Notes: generated by a model from the letters alone, not told the origin. A DNA stretch of 64,000 bases from Aquamicrobium sp. LC103 (GCF_001014615.2 NZ_LBCQ02000016.1:1-64000), one strand, 5' to 3'; positions 1-8,888 are shown, numbered from the stretch's first letter. Numbers and translations: made by a program.

Positions 1-1
1 C

Positions 2-418
2 GCCAGCGCGGCGCCTGCCGCCGACACGCCGGCCGATCGCGGAGCCGCGATCTACGCCGCGGCTTGCGCCGTCTGCCACGACGGCAGCAGGCAGCCCCCC
101 TTCGGCGGCGTTTCCCTGCGCCTGTCGACGGCGATCAACGCGTCCAATCCGCAGAACGCGATCAACACGATCCTGTTCGGCCTGCCGGCGGCCAGCGGGC
201 GCCAGAGCGCGATCATGCCGGATTTCGGGGCGACCCTCAGCGACGAGCAATTGACCGATTTGCTCGCCTATCTGAGGGAGGAATTCGCCGGGCGGCCACT
301 CTGGCCGGACGCTGCCGATCGCGTGGCAGCCACACGCAGTGGGGATTACCATGTCAGCGTTCGTCCGGCCGATGGCATCGAACGCGGCCCGGACAATATA
401 GGAGCGCAGGACCGATGA
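2..418 (+). CDS. c-type cytochrome, C-terminal part (5' end outside window)
   Basis: An open frame enters from the left edge and stops at 416-418. It carries a heme-binding CAVCH motif (CxxCH) at 65-79, followed by about 110 residues typical of a class I cytochrome c, including a Met in an 'IMPDF' context (codons from 212) that could be the axial ligand. The stop overlaps the ATGATGA start of the next gene, so it is co-translated with the two molybdenum hydroxylase subunits. In such three-gene sets the cytochrome usually takes electrons from the iron-sulfur subunit in the periplasm, and the family often has three hemes. Only the last CxxCH is inside the window, so the heme count is unknown. 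Confidence 0.85.
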   Translation, partial: ASAAPAADTPADRGAAIYAAACAVCHDGSRQPPFGGVSLRLSTAINASNPQNAINTILFGLPAASGRQSAIMPDFGATLSDEQLTDLLAYLREEFAGRPLWPDAADRVAATRSGDYHVSVRPADGIERGPDNIGAQDR

Positions 419-909
419 TGAAGCTCGATATCAACGGCGCAATCCATGAAGTCGAGGCGGACCCTTCCACTCCGCTGCTCTATGTGCTGCGCAACGATCT
501 CGAAATGAACGGCGCCAAGTTCGGCTGCGGCCTTGGCCAGTGCGGCGCCTGCACGGTGATGGTGGACGGAAAGGCGGTCTTCTCCTGCCTTGTCCCGATC
601 ATGCTTGTGGAGGGCCGCAAGGTCAAAACGGTCGAGGGTCTCGGCACGATCGATGATCCGGCGCCGATGCAAATTGCGTTTATCGAGGAGCAGGCGGCGC
701 AATGCGGCTACTGCATTCCCGGTATGATGATGCGGGCTCAGGCGCTGCTCGAATCCCGGCCGGATGCGAGCGACGCGGAGATTAGGACGGCGCTGGAGCC
801 CAATCTCTGCCGCTGCGGGACGCATATGCGCATCCTGCGAGCCGTCCAGCGAGCGCGCGAACTCATGAAAACGGCCGCGGCGCCGGCCGCCAATGGAGGG
901 AAAGCCTGA
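415..909 (+). CDS. [2Fe-2S] small subunit of xanthine-oxidase-family oxidoreductase (IorA-like)
   Basis: The product is 164 residues, the usual size for the separate iron-sulfur subunit of isoquinoline 1-oxidoreductase-type and aldehyde dehydrogenase-type molybdenum enzymes. The N-terminal plant-ferredoxin fold has the CGLGQCGAC motif, plus a further Cys in 'FSCL'. The C-terminal four-helix domain has CGYC and CRCG, which bind the second cluster. The subunit passes electrons from the molybdenum site to the cytochrome encoded just upstream. Starts at 415 and 418 are both possible; 415 overlaps the cytochrome stop. Its own stop overlaps the start of the large subunit (TGATG). The substrate cannot be assigned. 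Confidence 0.92.
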   Translation: MMKLDINGAIHEVEADPSTPLLYVLRNDLEMNGAKFGCGLGQCGACTVMVDGKAVFSCLVPIMLVEGRKVKTVEGLGTIDDPAPMQIAFIEEQAAQCGYCIPGMMMRAQALLESRPDASDAEIRTALEPNLCRCGTHMRILRAVQRARELMKTAAAPAANGGKA

Positions 910-3158
910 TGAACGCCTCCAATTTCCCGGCTTTTTCCCGACGCGGTTTTCTTTTCGGCTCCGGTGCGCTCGTCGTCAGCTTTTCCATCGTTCCGCATGT
1001 TCTCGCTCAAGAGGGAGAGGTGCAAGGCGCTACTCCGGCGCCGGCGGAGCCGGATTTGCCCGGCAGCCTGGGCGATACCCCTTCCCTTGATGCGTGGATT
1101 CGGATCGAGGCCGACGGCGGCATCACCGTTTTCACCGGCAAGGCTGAGCTTGGACAGGGTACCAAGACTTCCCTACGGCAGATCGCCGCCGAGGAGCTGG
1201 AAGTCGAGCCTGCGGCAATCAACCTGATCACCGCCGACACGGCGCTGACGCCGAACGAGGGCTATACCGCCGGCAGCCAGACAATCCAAAACAGCGGTAC
1301 GGCCATCCGCTACGCTGCCGCGCAGGTGCGCCAGATTCTCCTCGGACAGGCGAGCGAGAGGCTCGGCGTGCCGGCGGAGCAGCTTCGGGCGGAAGGTGGA
1401 CGAGTACTCGGCCCCGGCGGCGCGTCGCTGGGCTATGGCGAGTTGGTCGCGGAAAATCTGCTCCACGTCAACGCCGATCCGGCCACGGTGCTCAAGGCCC
1501 CGGACACCTATCGAGTGATCGGCAAGCCTTTCGCCAGGGTCGACATTCCCGCCAAGGTGACCGGTGGAGAGGCCTATGTGCAGGACATGCGTCTGCCCGA
1601 CATGGTCCATGCAAGGGTGGTGCGCCCGCCCAGCTACACCGCAAGTCTGGCCGAGCTCGACGAGCAATCCATCGAGGCCATGCCGGGTGTCCTGGCGGTG
1701 GTGCGCGACGGTGATTTTCTTGCCGTGGTGGCCGAACAGGAATTCCAGGCCGTGCAGGCGATGCGGGCCCTGGCCGCTGCGGCCAGATGGGAGGAGCGGG
1801 CGGCACTGCCCGACCAGCAGCAGCTTGCCTCCTTCTACGAGAGTTCCGCGACCGAAGTCGGGTCTGTCTCCTCGGTCGGTGGGGAAGCGATTTCCGGCGC
1901 GAAGACGATCGAGGCGCAGTTCATGCGCCCCTACCAGATGCATGGCTCGATCGGGCCGTCGGCAGCCGTGGCAATGCTCGAAGATGACAGGATGACGATC
2001 TGGACGCATACGCAAGGCGTCTATCCCGACCGCGGCGCCATCGCGCAAATGCTCGCCATGCCCGCGGAGAATGTGCGTTGCATTCATGTCGAGGGATCCG
2101 GCTGCTACGGTCACAACGGCGCGGACGATGCCGCCGCCGACGCGGCACTGATCGCCAGGGCGCTGCCCGGCCGGCCCGTCAGGGTGCAATGGATGCGCGA
2201 GCAGGAGCATCTGTGGGAGCCTTACGGCCCAGGCATGATGATGCGCACGCGCGCAACGCTCGATGCGGGCGGCAAGATCGTCGATTGGCACTACGATTTG
2301 TGGAGCAACACCCACAGCACGCGACCCGGCTCGGCAGGATCGCTTATCGCCGGCCGCCTCATGGGCCGGCATTTCCCGCAAGATTCCGCAACGCTCCGGA
2401 TCTCGCCGCTGGGCAATGGCGACCGCAATGCCATACCGCTCTATGAAATTCCGAACCAGCGGATAAACTGGCATTTCATTCCGGACATGCCGGTGCGCGT
2501 GTCGGCCCTGCGAGGGCTTGGCGCCTATGCCAATGTCTACTCCATCGAAAGCTTCATGGACGAGCTCGCGCTTGAAGCCGGGGCCGACCCGGTCGAGTTC
2601 CGCCTGCGCCACATGACGGACCCTCGCGCGCGCAAGGTGATGGAGGTGACGGCGGATGAGTTCGGCTGGTCATCCGATCCCATGCCGGAGCGGCGCGGAA
2701 GAGGCTTCGCCTTCGCCAAGTACAAGAACCACGCCGCCTATCTCGCCATAGCGATCGAGATGGAAGTGGATGCCGATACCGGCCTTCTGCGCGTGTCGCA
2801 TGTCGTTTCGGCGGTGGATTGCGGCGAGGCGGTCGCGCCGGATTCGATCATCAACCAGACGGAGGGCGGCATTCTCCAGTCGCTGAGCTGGACACTCTAT
2901 GAGGCTGTCCACTTCAACGACACGCGCGTCACCAGTTCCGACTGGTCGGCCTATCCGATCCTCCGCTTCAGCGCGGTGCCGGACAGCATCGACGTGCATG
3001 TCGTGGATAATCCCGGGACACCCTATCTCGGCGTTGCGGAAGCCGCCCAGGGGCCGACCGCCGGAGCGCTCGCCAATGCGTTTCGCAATGCGACCGGCAA
3101 GCGCATCTACGACCTGCCTTACACACGCGAGCGGGTGAGGGCGACACTGGGTGTTTGA
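909..3158 (+). CDS. molybdopterin-binding large subunit of xanthine-oxidase-family oxidoreductase (IorB-like)
   Basis: The protein is 749 residues and begins with a twin-arginine signal (SRRGFLFGSGALVVSFS), so the complex is probably folded in the cytoplasm and exported. The aldehyde oxidase/xanthine dehydrogenase molybdopterin-binding domains fill the rest. Near the C-terminus, GVAEAAQGPTAGA contains Glu711, in the place of the catalytic Glu of the family. The length and single-chain layout match IorB and the large subunit of membrane-associated aldehyde dehydrogenases rather than XdhB. With the cytochrome and [2Fe-2S] genes it forms a three-subunit dehydrogenase of an aldehyde or N-heterocycle; the substrate is unknown. 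A hairpin follows the stop. Confidence 0.92.
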   Translation: MNASNFPAFSRRGFLFGSGALVVSFSIVPHVLAQEGEVQGATPAPAEPDLPGSLGDTPSLDAWIRIEADGGITVFTGKAELGQGTKTSLRQIAAEELEVEPAAINLITADTALTPNEGYTAGSQTIQNSGTAIRYAAAQVRQILLGQASERLGVPAEQLRAEGGRVLGPGGASLGYGELVAENLLHVNADPATVLKAPDTYRVIGKPFARVDIPAKVTGGEAYVQDMRLPDMVHARVVRPPSYTASLAELDEQSIEAMPGVLAVVRDGDFLAVVAEQEFQAVQAMRALAAAARWEERAALPDQQQLASFYESSATEVGSVSSVGGEAISGAKTIEAQFMRPYQMHGSIGPSAAVAMLEDDRMTIWTHTQGVYPDRGAIAQMLAMPAENVRCIHVEGSGCYGHNGADDAAADAALIARALPGRPVRVQWMREQEHLWEPYGPGMMMRTRATLDAGGKIVDWHYDLWSNTHSTRPGSAGSLIAGRLMGRHFPQDSATLRISPLGNGDRNAIPLYEIPNQRINWHFIPDMPVRVSALRGLGAYANVYSIESFMDELALEAGADPVEFRLRHMTDPRARKVMEVTADEFGWSSDPMPERRGRGFAFAKYKNHAAYLAIAIEMEVDADTGLLRVSHVVSAVDCGEAVAPDSIINQTEGGILQSLSWTLYEAVHFNDTRVTSSDWSAYPILRFSAVPDSIDVHVVDNPGTPYLGVAEAAQGPTAGALANAFRNATGKRIYDLPYTRERVRATLGV

Positions 3159-3159
3159 C

Positions 3160-3184
3160 CTCGCCCGACAAGGCTTCGGGCGAG
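3160..3184 (+). terminator. hairpin after the molybdenum hydroxylase operon
   Basis: CTCGCCCGA at 3160-3168 pairs perfectly with TCGGGCGAG at 3176-3184 across a 7-base loop. It begins just after the large-subunit stop. There is no T-run, so it may act as a weak terminator or an mRNA-stabilising end. Confidence 0.5.
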
Positions 3185-3222
3185 TGCCAGTTCGTCGGCT
3201 TGTCCATGAGCCCGGGAAAAGC

Positions 3223-3933
3223 TCACTTTTTGCTGGCTTCGTAGCGCGCCTTGTTCTCGGCATTGGGCGGATACAGGCCCGGCAGAGGGACACCGGCCTC
3301 AACCTCGCCCATGATCCATCCCTCCAACCGCTCCTGCTCCGGCGCGAGCGCGGCCACATCCTCGACCAATGAGGCAGGGATCAGGACCGCACCGTCCTCG
3401 TCGATGACGATCATATCTCCCGGATAGACGGCGACGCCGCCGCAGGCGATGGGTTCCTGCCAGTTCACAAAGGTCAGGCCCGCGACGGAGGGCGGGGCTG
3501 CGACGCCGTTGCACCAGACTGGAAGCCCGGTGGCGCGCACGCCCGCGACATCGCGCACGACGCCGTCGGTGACAAGCGCGGCAACGCCGCGCTTGTGCAT
3601 GCGGGCGCAGAGGATATCGCCGAATATCCCGGCATCGGTCACGCCCATCGCGTCGACCACGGCGATACAGCCCTCGGGCATGGCCTCGATGGCAGCCCTT
3701 GTCGAGGTCGGCGAAGACCAGCTCTCGGGCGTGGCTAGGTCCTCCCGGGCCGGCACGAAGCGCAATGTGAAGGCACGGCCGACGATGCGCGGCTGGCCGG
3801 GGTTGAGCGGCCGGGCTCCTCGCAACCAGACATTGCGGAGCCCTTTCTTCAGAAGAATCGTGGTCAGCGTTGCGGTGGTGACGCCGGAAAGAGTTTCGAT
3901 GAGCTTGTTTTCGTCGCTTGCTTCAGAGGTCAT
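3223..3933 (-). CDS. RraA-family protein (HMG/CHA aldolase-like)
   Basis: The product is 236 residues. It has the RraA/4-hydroxy-4-methyl-2-oxoglutarate aldolase fold signature: GDILCARMHKRGVAALVTDG followed by the Arg127-Asp128 pair that binds substrate and metal, and later 'GDMIVIDEDGAVLIP'. In catabolic clusters these proteins usually act as pyruvate-releasing aldolases or oxaloacetate decarboxylases rather than RNase E regulators. It lies 39 bp downstream of the aminotransferase gene on the same strand, with an AGGAGAAG ribosome binding site, so the two are probably one operon. A 2-oxo-acid from the transaminase could be its substrate (inference). Confidence 0.85.
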   Translation of the reverse strand: MTSEASDENKLIETLSGVTTATLTTILLKKGLRNVWLRGARPLNPGQPRIVGRAFTLRFVPAREDLATPESWSSPTSTRAAIEAMPEGCIAVVDAMGVTDAGIFGDILCARMHKRGVAALVTDGVVRDVAGVRATGLPVWCNGVAAPPSVAGLTFVNWQEPIACGGVAVYPGDMIVIDEDGAVLIPASLVEDVAALAPEQERLEGWIMGEVEAGVPLPGLYPPNAENKARYEASKK

Positions 3934-3972
3934 GTTTTCTTCTCCTCGTATCTCTTTGCCGTCTGCCGTGAC

Positions 3973-5190
3973 TTATACGCGATACCTTGCGATCAACTCG
4001 GCCATGCGCTCTACCGCCGCCACCGCCGCTTTATGATCCTGGGAGAAGTTCAGCCGGACGCTATTTGCGGAATGCGGGGAGAATTCGGTTCCGGGCGTGA
4101 CGACGACACCAGCTTGAATTCGCAGGAGCTTGACGAAATCCGAGTGAGAAACGCCGAGGTCCGGAAGACGCGGAAACAGATAGCTGCCCGCCTCGGGGGC
4201 GCGCGCAAAGGCGCCGTCAATCGCCTGCAGGACCTTCAACAGGTCGTCGCGGATCGCCTGATGCAGCCTTATGCGTTCGTCCATCCAACCCTCGGGCTCG
4301 TTGAACCAAGTCCTGAGCACCGCCTGGCTGTATCCTGCGGCCCTGAGCGAGACGATCGCCTGAAGCTTCTCCATGCGGTTGATGATCGTGCTCGAACCGA
4401 AGGCGACGCCGAGGCGGTAGCCGCTCAGCGATTCCGTCTTCGACGGCCCCATGATGGTGACGACATTCTCGGCATCGATCTCCTGGGCGCGTAGATGAGT
4501 GTAGGAGACGCCTTGGTAGCGCAGCCGGGAATAGAGCTGGTCGACGATCACTGTCGCGCCGTACCTGCCTGCGAGTTCCGCGATCCGGCGAATCTCGTCC
4601 TTCGAATAGACGACGCCCGCGGGATTGTTCGGATTCGAGAACAGGAAGATCTTGGCGCCTGCCTCGAAGGCCGCCTCGAGCTGGTCGAGATCGAGGCCGG
4701 CGCGTCCTTCCTCCGTACCGGAATAGTCGAGGCGAACCGGAATCATCTCGCCCTCGAAGAACTCCACCAGCTTGCGGTTGGCGAAATAGTCGGGCTGGAC
4801 GATCGCCACCTTGTCGCCTCGCGAGACGGTAGCGGCGACGGCGAGAAAAAGCGCCCCTTGCGTGCCGGGAGTGATGATCATGCCGTCACGCGCGTTGACC
4901 GGAGCGCCGGTGAAGGCCGCCAGCTTTTCGGCCACCTGCTCGCGGATGTCGATGTCTCCACGATATTCTGTGTAGGCCTGCCTGCCGCCAAGCGAAACGC
5001 CTTCGGAGAACGTTTCGAACGAGCCGGGGGTCGGCTCGAACGCGTCAACGTCGCCGTGCGAGAAGTCGACGGGCGTGCCCTCCAGTACCTCGCCGCGCAG
5101 CAAGGCCACGAGGCCGGTGGATTGCTGCCGGACTTCCTGGCCGGGGGCGTTGTCGGTGCCCAGCCTGGAGAATTTGCTCAAGATCGACAT
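3973..5190 (-). CDS. PLP-dependent aminotransferase, class I/II fold
   Basis: The product is 405 residues with the full fold-type I landmarks: SNPNNPAG at about 185-192, a PLP-pyridine-binding Asp in 'VIVDQLYSR' at about 217, and the Schiff-base lysine Lys251 in 'GPSKTESLSGYRLG'. Closest in layout to aspartate/tyrosine/aromatic aminotransferases; the amino donor is not predictable. It is divergent from a LysR gene across 115 bp that hold an interrupted palindrome, so it is probably the LysR target together with the downstream RraA-like gene. Confidence 0.9.
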   Translation of the reverse strand: MSILSKFSRLGTDNAPGQEVRQQSTGLVALLRGEVLEGTPVDFSHGDVDAFEPTPGSFETFSEGVSLGGRQAYTEYRGDIDIREQVAEKLAAFTGAPVNARDGMIITPGTQGALFLAVAATVSRGDKVAIVQPDYFANRKLVEFFEGEMIPVRLDYSGTEEGRAGLDLDQLEAAFEAGAKIFLFSNPNNPAGVVYSKDEIRRIAELAGRYGATVIVDQLYSRLRYQGVSYTHLRAQEIDAENVVTIMGPSKTESLSGYRLGVAFGSSTIINRMEKLQAIVSLRAAGYSQAVLRTWFNEPEGWMDERIRLHQAIRDDLLKVLQAIDGAFARAPEAGSYLFPRLPDLGVSHSDFVKLLRIQAGVVVTPGTEFSPHSANSVRLNFSQDHKAAVAAVERMAELIARYRV

Positions 5191-5256
5191 TGGGTACTCC
5201 GTGAATCCAGTGGCGCAGCCATCGCCAATTTTCCCGATTGTATCTTCGCGGAATAA

Positions 5257-5275
5257 ATGAAAAATCTCTTTTCAT
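5257..5275. promoter_or_regulatory. interrupted palindrome, candidate LysR binding site
   Basis: ATGAAAA at 5257-5263 and TTTTCAT at 5269-5275 form a 7-bp inverted repeat with a 5-base spacer. It lies in the AT-rich divergent region between the aminotransferase (start 5190, leftward) and the LysR gene (start 5306, rightward). LysR proteins typically bind an interrupted palindrome between themselves and a divergent target. The position fits; no binding evidence exists. Confidence 0.4.
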
Positions 5276-5305
5276 GTAGTTTTAGAAGATAGAATAATTA
5301 TCTTT

Positions 5306-6223
5306 ATGGACATCCGATTCCTCGAGAGCTTCGTTGCCGTCGCCGATTGTGGATCGATCGCAGTGGCCGCGCGCCGGCTGAACCTGACCCCTGCGGCGGT
5401 TGCCCAGAGGCTGAAGACGCTCGAGCGCGAGCTGGGGCATTCGCTCGTCAGCCGCGTCGGCCGGACGGTGCGGCCGACGGCATCGGGGCTGGCCGTGCTG
5501 CGGCACGCTCACCAGCTGATCGAGGGCGCGCGCGATTTAAAGGCGATAGCGGCCAATGACCTGCCCGCGGGTCAATTGCGGCTGGGCGCGACGGCGACCG
5601 CGTTGACAGGATTGCTCCCGGAGATCATCGCCATCCTCAGCGCACGTTATCCGCAGATCGAATACCACATCCGGCCCGGCGCTTCGGTCGATCTTTACCA
5701 CGGCGTCCTGGCCGGCGAGATCGACGCGGCGGTCATCGTGCGGCCGCAGTTTCCGATGCCGAAATCGACCGGCTGGCTGACCCTCCGCCAGGAACCTCTG
5801 GTCTTGATCGCCCCTGTCGATCAGCCGCTGGATAGCCCAAAGGCGCTCATCGAGCGGTTCCCGTTCATACGCTACGATCGCAACCAGTGGGGAGGGCAGA
5901 TCGTCGATCGATATCTACGAAACCACGATCTCGAAGTGCGGGAATGGCTCGAGCTCGACGCCCTCGATGCCATCGCGGCGTTGGTCGATCGCGGCCTTGG
6001 TGTTGCGATCGTACCCGACTGGGCTCCGCCCTGGCCCGACGGCTTGAAGCTTCGAAAGATACTTCTGCCGGACGGAGAGATACGCCAGTCGGGCGTGTTC
6101 TGGAGCCGGTCTGGCCCGCGAATCGCCGCCGTGCGCGCTTTCGTCGAAACCTGCGAAGAGATAGTCGGGAGAGGGCGGGACGTCCGCGCGGCGGTCGCGG
6201 CTCGCTCGCAACGAAGTCGGTAG
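5306..6223 (+). CDS. LysR-family transcriptional regulator
   Basis: The protein is 305 residues, standard LysR length. The N-terminal winged helix-turn-helix is clear: 'FLESFVAVADCGSIAVAARR' and 'TPAAVAQRLKTLEREL' in residues 5-40. A periplasmic-binding-protein-like effector domain starts near residue 90. It is divergent from the aminotransferase/RraA-like pair, which it probably regulates. The convergent end faces the DapA-like gene, with a hairpin between them. Confidence 0.92.
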   Translation: MDIRFLESFVAVADCGSIAVAARRLNLTPAAVAQRLKTLERELGHSLVSRVGRTVRPTASGLAVLRHAHQLIEGARDLKAIAANDLPAGQLRLGATATALTGLLPEIIAILSARYPQIEYHIRPGASVDLYHGVLAGEIDAAVIVRPQFPMPKSTGWLTLRQEPLVLIAPVDQPLDSPKALIERFPFIRYDRNQWGGQIVDRYLRNHDLEVREWLELDALDAIAALVDRGLGVAIVPDWAPPWPDGLKLRKILLPDGEIRQSGVFWSRSGPRIAAVRAFVETCEEIVGRGRDVRAAVAARSQRSR

Positions 6224-6293
6224 CCGAGGGATGCCGGTTGCCGGGGCGGCGTCGCGCCATCCCGACAAGCGAAGGTTTTCGTCGTGCGACGTC

Positions 6294-6315
6294 AGCCTGA
6301 TCGCGGGATCAGGCT
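6294..6315. terminator. bidirectional hairpin between convergent genes
   Basis: AGCCTGATC at 6294-6302 pairs with GATCAGGCT at 6307-6315, a perfect 9-bp stem with a 4-base loop. The right arm overlaps the stop codon (6309-6311) of the leftward DapA-like gene, and the hairpin also follows the rightward LysR gene. No long T-run is present. Confidence 0.55.
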
Positions 6316-7238
6316 TCCCGCAGCCTGGCCTCGGTGCGGGCCATCAGCCGGTCGATCTCGGCTATGTCCGTGGGCGAGAGCTTCGGCCCCGGCGCGCGCG
6401 TGGCGGCCGAGGCGATGGCGCCGCGTCGCATCATCACATATTTGCGCACCGCGAGGCCGAAGCCGGGCTGCTGTTCATGGCGCAGGATGGGGAGATAGCG
6501 GTCGAACAGATCTTCCGCCGCGTCTGGCTGCCCGGCTTGATGCAGCGCGACCGTCTGCACCAGCGCCTCGGGATAGGCAAAGCCCGTCATCGCCCCATCG
6601 GCGCCGCGCTGGAGTTCCTGCGGCAGATAGAGGCCGCCATTGCCGCAGAGGATCGACAGCCGTTCGACCCCCGTCGCCTCTTCCTGCTTGCGCAATGCGG
6701 TGATCTTGGAAAGCCCGGGCCAGTCCTCGTGCTTCAGCATCACGATTTGAGGGCGCTCGACGGTTAGGCGGCGGATCAGGGAAGCGGAGACCGGTTGACC
6801 GGTCGCGAGCGGGAAATCCTGAAAGACCAGCGGCACGTCGCTCCCCAGCGCGTCGCAAACCGCATGGATATAGGCCTCGATCCGGTCCTCGCGCGGCGGG
6901 CCCGCATTGGGCGCAACCATCAGCCCGGCCGCTCCGCGATCCATTGCGTAGCGACCGAGATCGGCGAGGTTGCGGAGGCCGGCATCCGAAACGCCTACGA
7001 CGACCGGCAACCCACCGGCCGTCTCGATGACCGTATCGACTACCTGGCGTCGCTCGGCGGCCGTCAGCTTGTCCGCTTCGCCCATCATGCCGAGGATGGT
7101 CAGGCCGGAGACGCCGTGACCGAGATAGAAATCGACCAGCCGCCGCAGGCTTTCGAGATCGAGCGCGCCGGCATCCGTGAAGGGGGTCGCGGAGATGATG
7201 TAGACGCCGCTTGTCGCCCGGTTGATCTTCTGTGCCAT
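6309..7238 (-). CDS. dihydrodipicolinate synthase/N-acetylneuraminate lyase-family aldolase
   Basis: The product is 309 residues with a TIM-barrel aldolase pattern: 'GVYIISATPF' at the N-terminus, GMMGE in place of the usual GTTGE loop, and the Schiff-base lysine Lys169 in 'IVMLKHEDWPG'. The catalytic YNxP motif of true DapA is replaced by FQDFP near residue 139, so it is not the lysine-biosynthesis enzyme. It is the third gene of the leftward pxpA - class IV aminotransferase - aldolase operon, 10 bp after the aminotransferase. Such members usually cleave or dehydrate a 2-oxo acid. The substrate is unknown. Confidence 0.85.
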   Translation of the reverse strand: MAQKINRATSGVYIISATPFTDAGALDLESLRRLVDFYLGHGVSGLTILGMMGEADKLTAAERRQVVDTVIETAGGLPVVVGVSDAGLRNLADLGRYAMDRGAAGLMVAPNAGPPREDRIEAYIHAVCDALGSDVPLVFQDFPLATGQPVSASLIRRLTVERPQIVMLKHEDWPGLSKITALRKQEEATGVERLSILCGNGGLYLPQELQRGADGAMTGFAYPEALVQTVALHQAGQPDAAEDLFDRYLPILRHEQQPGFGLAVRKYVMMRRGAIASAATRAPGPKLSPTDIAEIDRLMARTEARLREA

Positions 7239-7248
7239 TGTCTTCCCC

Positions 7249-8106
7249 TCAAATAGCCGCGCTGCGGCGGGTCTCGATATAGATGCGGCGCAGGTCGCGG
7301 GTCAGGGCCCCCGGCGTGCCGTCGCCGATCGCGGTTTCGTCGATACGGATCACCGGAACGACGAAATTCGTGGCGGACGTTATGAAGGCTTCGCGCGCCG
7401 AAAGCGCTTCCGCTGGCGTGAAGGCGCGTTCCTCCACGCGGATGCCGTTCTGGGCGGCCAGCTCGAGGACCGACCCGCGCGTGATGCCGGACAAGAGCGC
7501 GTGCGAAAGGTCGCGCGTCACGAGGACACCGTCCGCCGTCACGATATGAGCGTTCGCCGCGCTGCCTTCGGTTACAAAACCGTCCTCGACCAGCCATGCA
7601 TCATCCGCACCGCGCGACATGGCTTCCATCTTCGCCATGGACGGATAGAGGAGCTGTATCGTCTTGATGTCGCGCCGTCCCCAGCGAAGGTCGGGCAGGA
7701 GCGCTACGGCGATTCCTTTCTCCGCGACCTGGTTCTGCAGCACGTTCTTGGCCTGGGTGAACAGAACGAGCGTGGGCGGCGTCCCTTCGGCGGGATAGGC
7801 GAAATCGCGATCCGCCACGCCGCGCGTGAGCTGGAGATAGATCATGCCCTGATCCAACCCGTTGCGGGCCACGATCTCGCGATGAACCGCGAGCAGTTCC
7901 TCCTCGTTCAGCGGCAATACCATGCCGAGCTCGCGGGCGGAGCGGTGCAGTCGCGCCGCATGCCCGGCATATTCGACCAGCTTGCCGTCCAGCACGCAGG
8001 TCACCTCATAGACCCCGTCGGCCATGAGGAAACCGCGATCGAACACGGAAATCCTGGCCTCGTTTTCGGGCAGCCACTCGCCGTTGAGGTAAACGATCCT
8101 CGTCAC
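7249..8106 (-). CDS. class IV aminotransferase, D-amino-acid aminotransferase-like
   Basis: The protein is 285 residues from a GTG start at 8106. An upstream in-frame ATG at 8220 would lie inside pxpA and add 38 residues of non-homologous sequence. The GTG has a well-placed AAGGA 7 bases upstream and gives the standard family N-terminus (xRIVYLNGEWLPE). The PLP lysine is Lys148 in 'RWGRRDIKT', close to the RWxRxDIKS pattern of D-alanine aminotransferases, followed by 'MAKMEA' and 'VTEGSAANAH'. It lies 11 bp after pxpA. It probably transaminates a D-amino acid to the 2-oxo acid used by the downstream aldolase (inference). Confidence 0.88.
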   Translation of the reverse strand: MTRIVYLNGEWLPENEARISVFDRGFLMADGVYEVTCVLDGKLVEYAGHAARLHRSARELGMVLPLNEEELLAVHREIVARNGLDQGMIYLQLTRGVADRDFAYPAEGTPPTLVLFTQAKNVLQNQVAEKGIAVALLPDLRWGRRDIKTIQLLYPSMAKMEAMSRGADDAWLVEDGFVTEGSAANAHIVTADGVLVTRDLSHALLSGITRGSVLELAAQNGIRVEERAFTPAEALSAREAFITSATNFVVPVIRIDETAIGDGTPGALTRDLRRIYIETRRSAAI

Positions 8107-8117
8107 TTTTAAATCCT

Positions 8118-8888
8118 TCAAGATTTGGCAAAAGGCGCGATTTCGATGCCGTTTTCGACAAGCGCGCCGCGCAGAGTGCGTACGATTTCCACTGCTCCGG
8201 GCGTGTCGCCATGCACGCAAAGCGTGGCAGGTTCCACGGGAAGCTTTTTGCCGCCGGTGGTGGGGATATGACCGTTCATGACCATCTCCAGAACCTGATC
8301 GAGACTGTGCTGCGGGTCATGAATGACCGCACCGGGCTGGCTGCGCGGAGTGAGTTCGCCCGCGTCGGTATAGCTGCGGTCGGCATAGATCTCGCAGGCG
8401 ACCTGAAGGCCGGCGTTCTCGGCGACCTTGTACGTCTCCGAATAGGGAAGGGTGACGAAGACCAGCGAAGGGTCAACCGCCTGGATCGCGCGCACGCACA
8501 GCGCCGCCAGATCGGGATCGACCGCCGCCATGTTGCCGAGCGCGCCGTGCGTCTTCACATGGGTCATGGGGTGGCCCTCGAGCGCGCACATGCCCTGCAT
8601 CGCCACGATTTGGTAGATGATCTGGGTTTCCAGATCTTCCGGCCGCTCGCCCGAGATTCGGCGTCGGCCGAAGCCGTAGAGATCGGCAAAGGACGGATGT
8701 GCCCCGACCGAAACGCCGTTCTCCTTGGCCATCCGGATCGTGCGACGCATCACCACCGGGTCGCCTGCATGGAAGCCGCAGGCGATGTTTGCGGTGCTGA
8801 CCAGCTTCAGCATCGCCGCGTCGTCGCCGATCGTAAAGGCGCCGAAGCTCTCGCCCATGTCGCAGTTCAGATCGAGTTTTCTGGTCAT
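8118..8888 (-). CDS. pxpA: 5-oxoprolinase subunit A (LamB/YcsF family)
   Basis: The product is 256 residues and has the PxpA hallmarks from the first residue: 'LDLNCDMGESFG' and 'NIACGFHAGDP', then 'GAHPSFADLYGFGRR' and 'VKTHGALGN'. PxpA, PxpB and PxpC together hydrolyse 5-oxoproline (pyroglutamate) to glutamate with ATP. Here pxpA is on the opposite strand from pxpB and pxpC, separated from them by the TRAP transporter genes. It leads the operon with the class IV aminotransferase and the DapA-like aldolase. The promoter region shared with the TRAP operon carries a candidate operator. Confidence 0.92.
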   Translation of the reverse strand: MTRKLDLNCDMGESFGAFTIGDDAAMLKLVSTANIACGFHAGDPVVMRRTIRMAKENGVSVGAHPSFADLYGFGRRRISGERPEDLETQIIYQIVAMQGMCALEGHPMTHVKTHGALGNMAAVDPDLAALCVRAIQAVDPSLVFVTLPYSETYKVAENAGLQVACEIYADRSYTDAGELTPRSQPGAVIHDPQHSLDQVLEMVMNGHIPTTGGKKLPVEPATLCVHGDTPGAVEIVRTLRGALVENGIEIAPFAKS

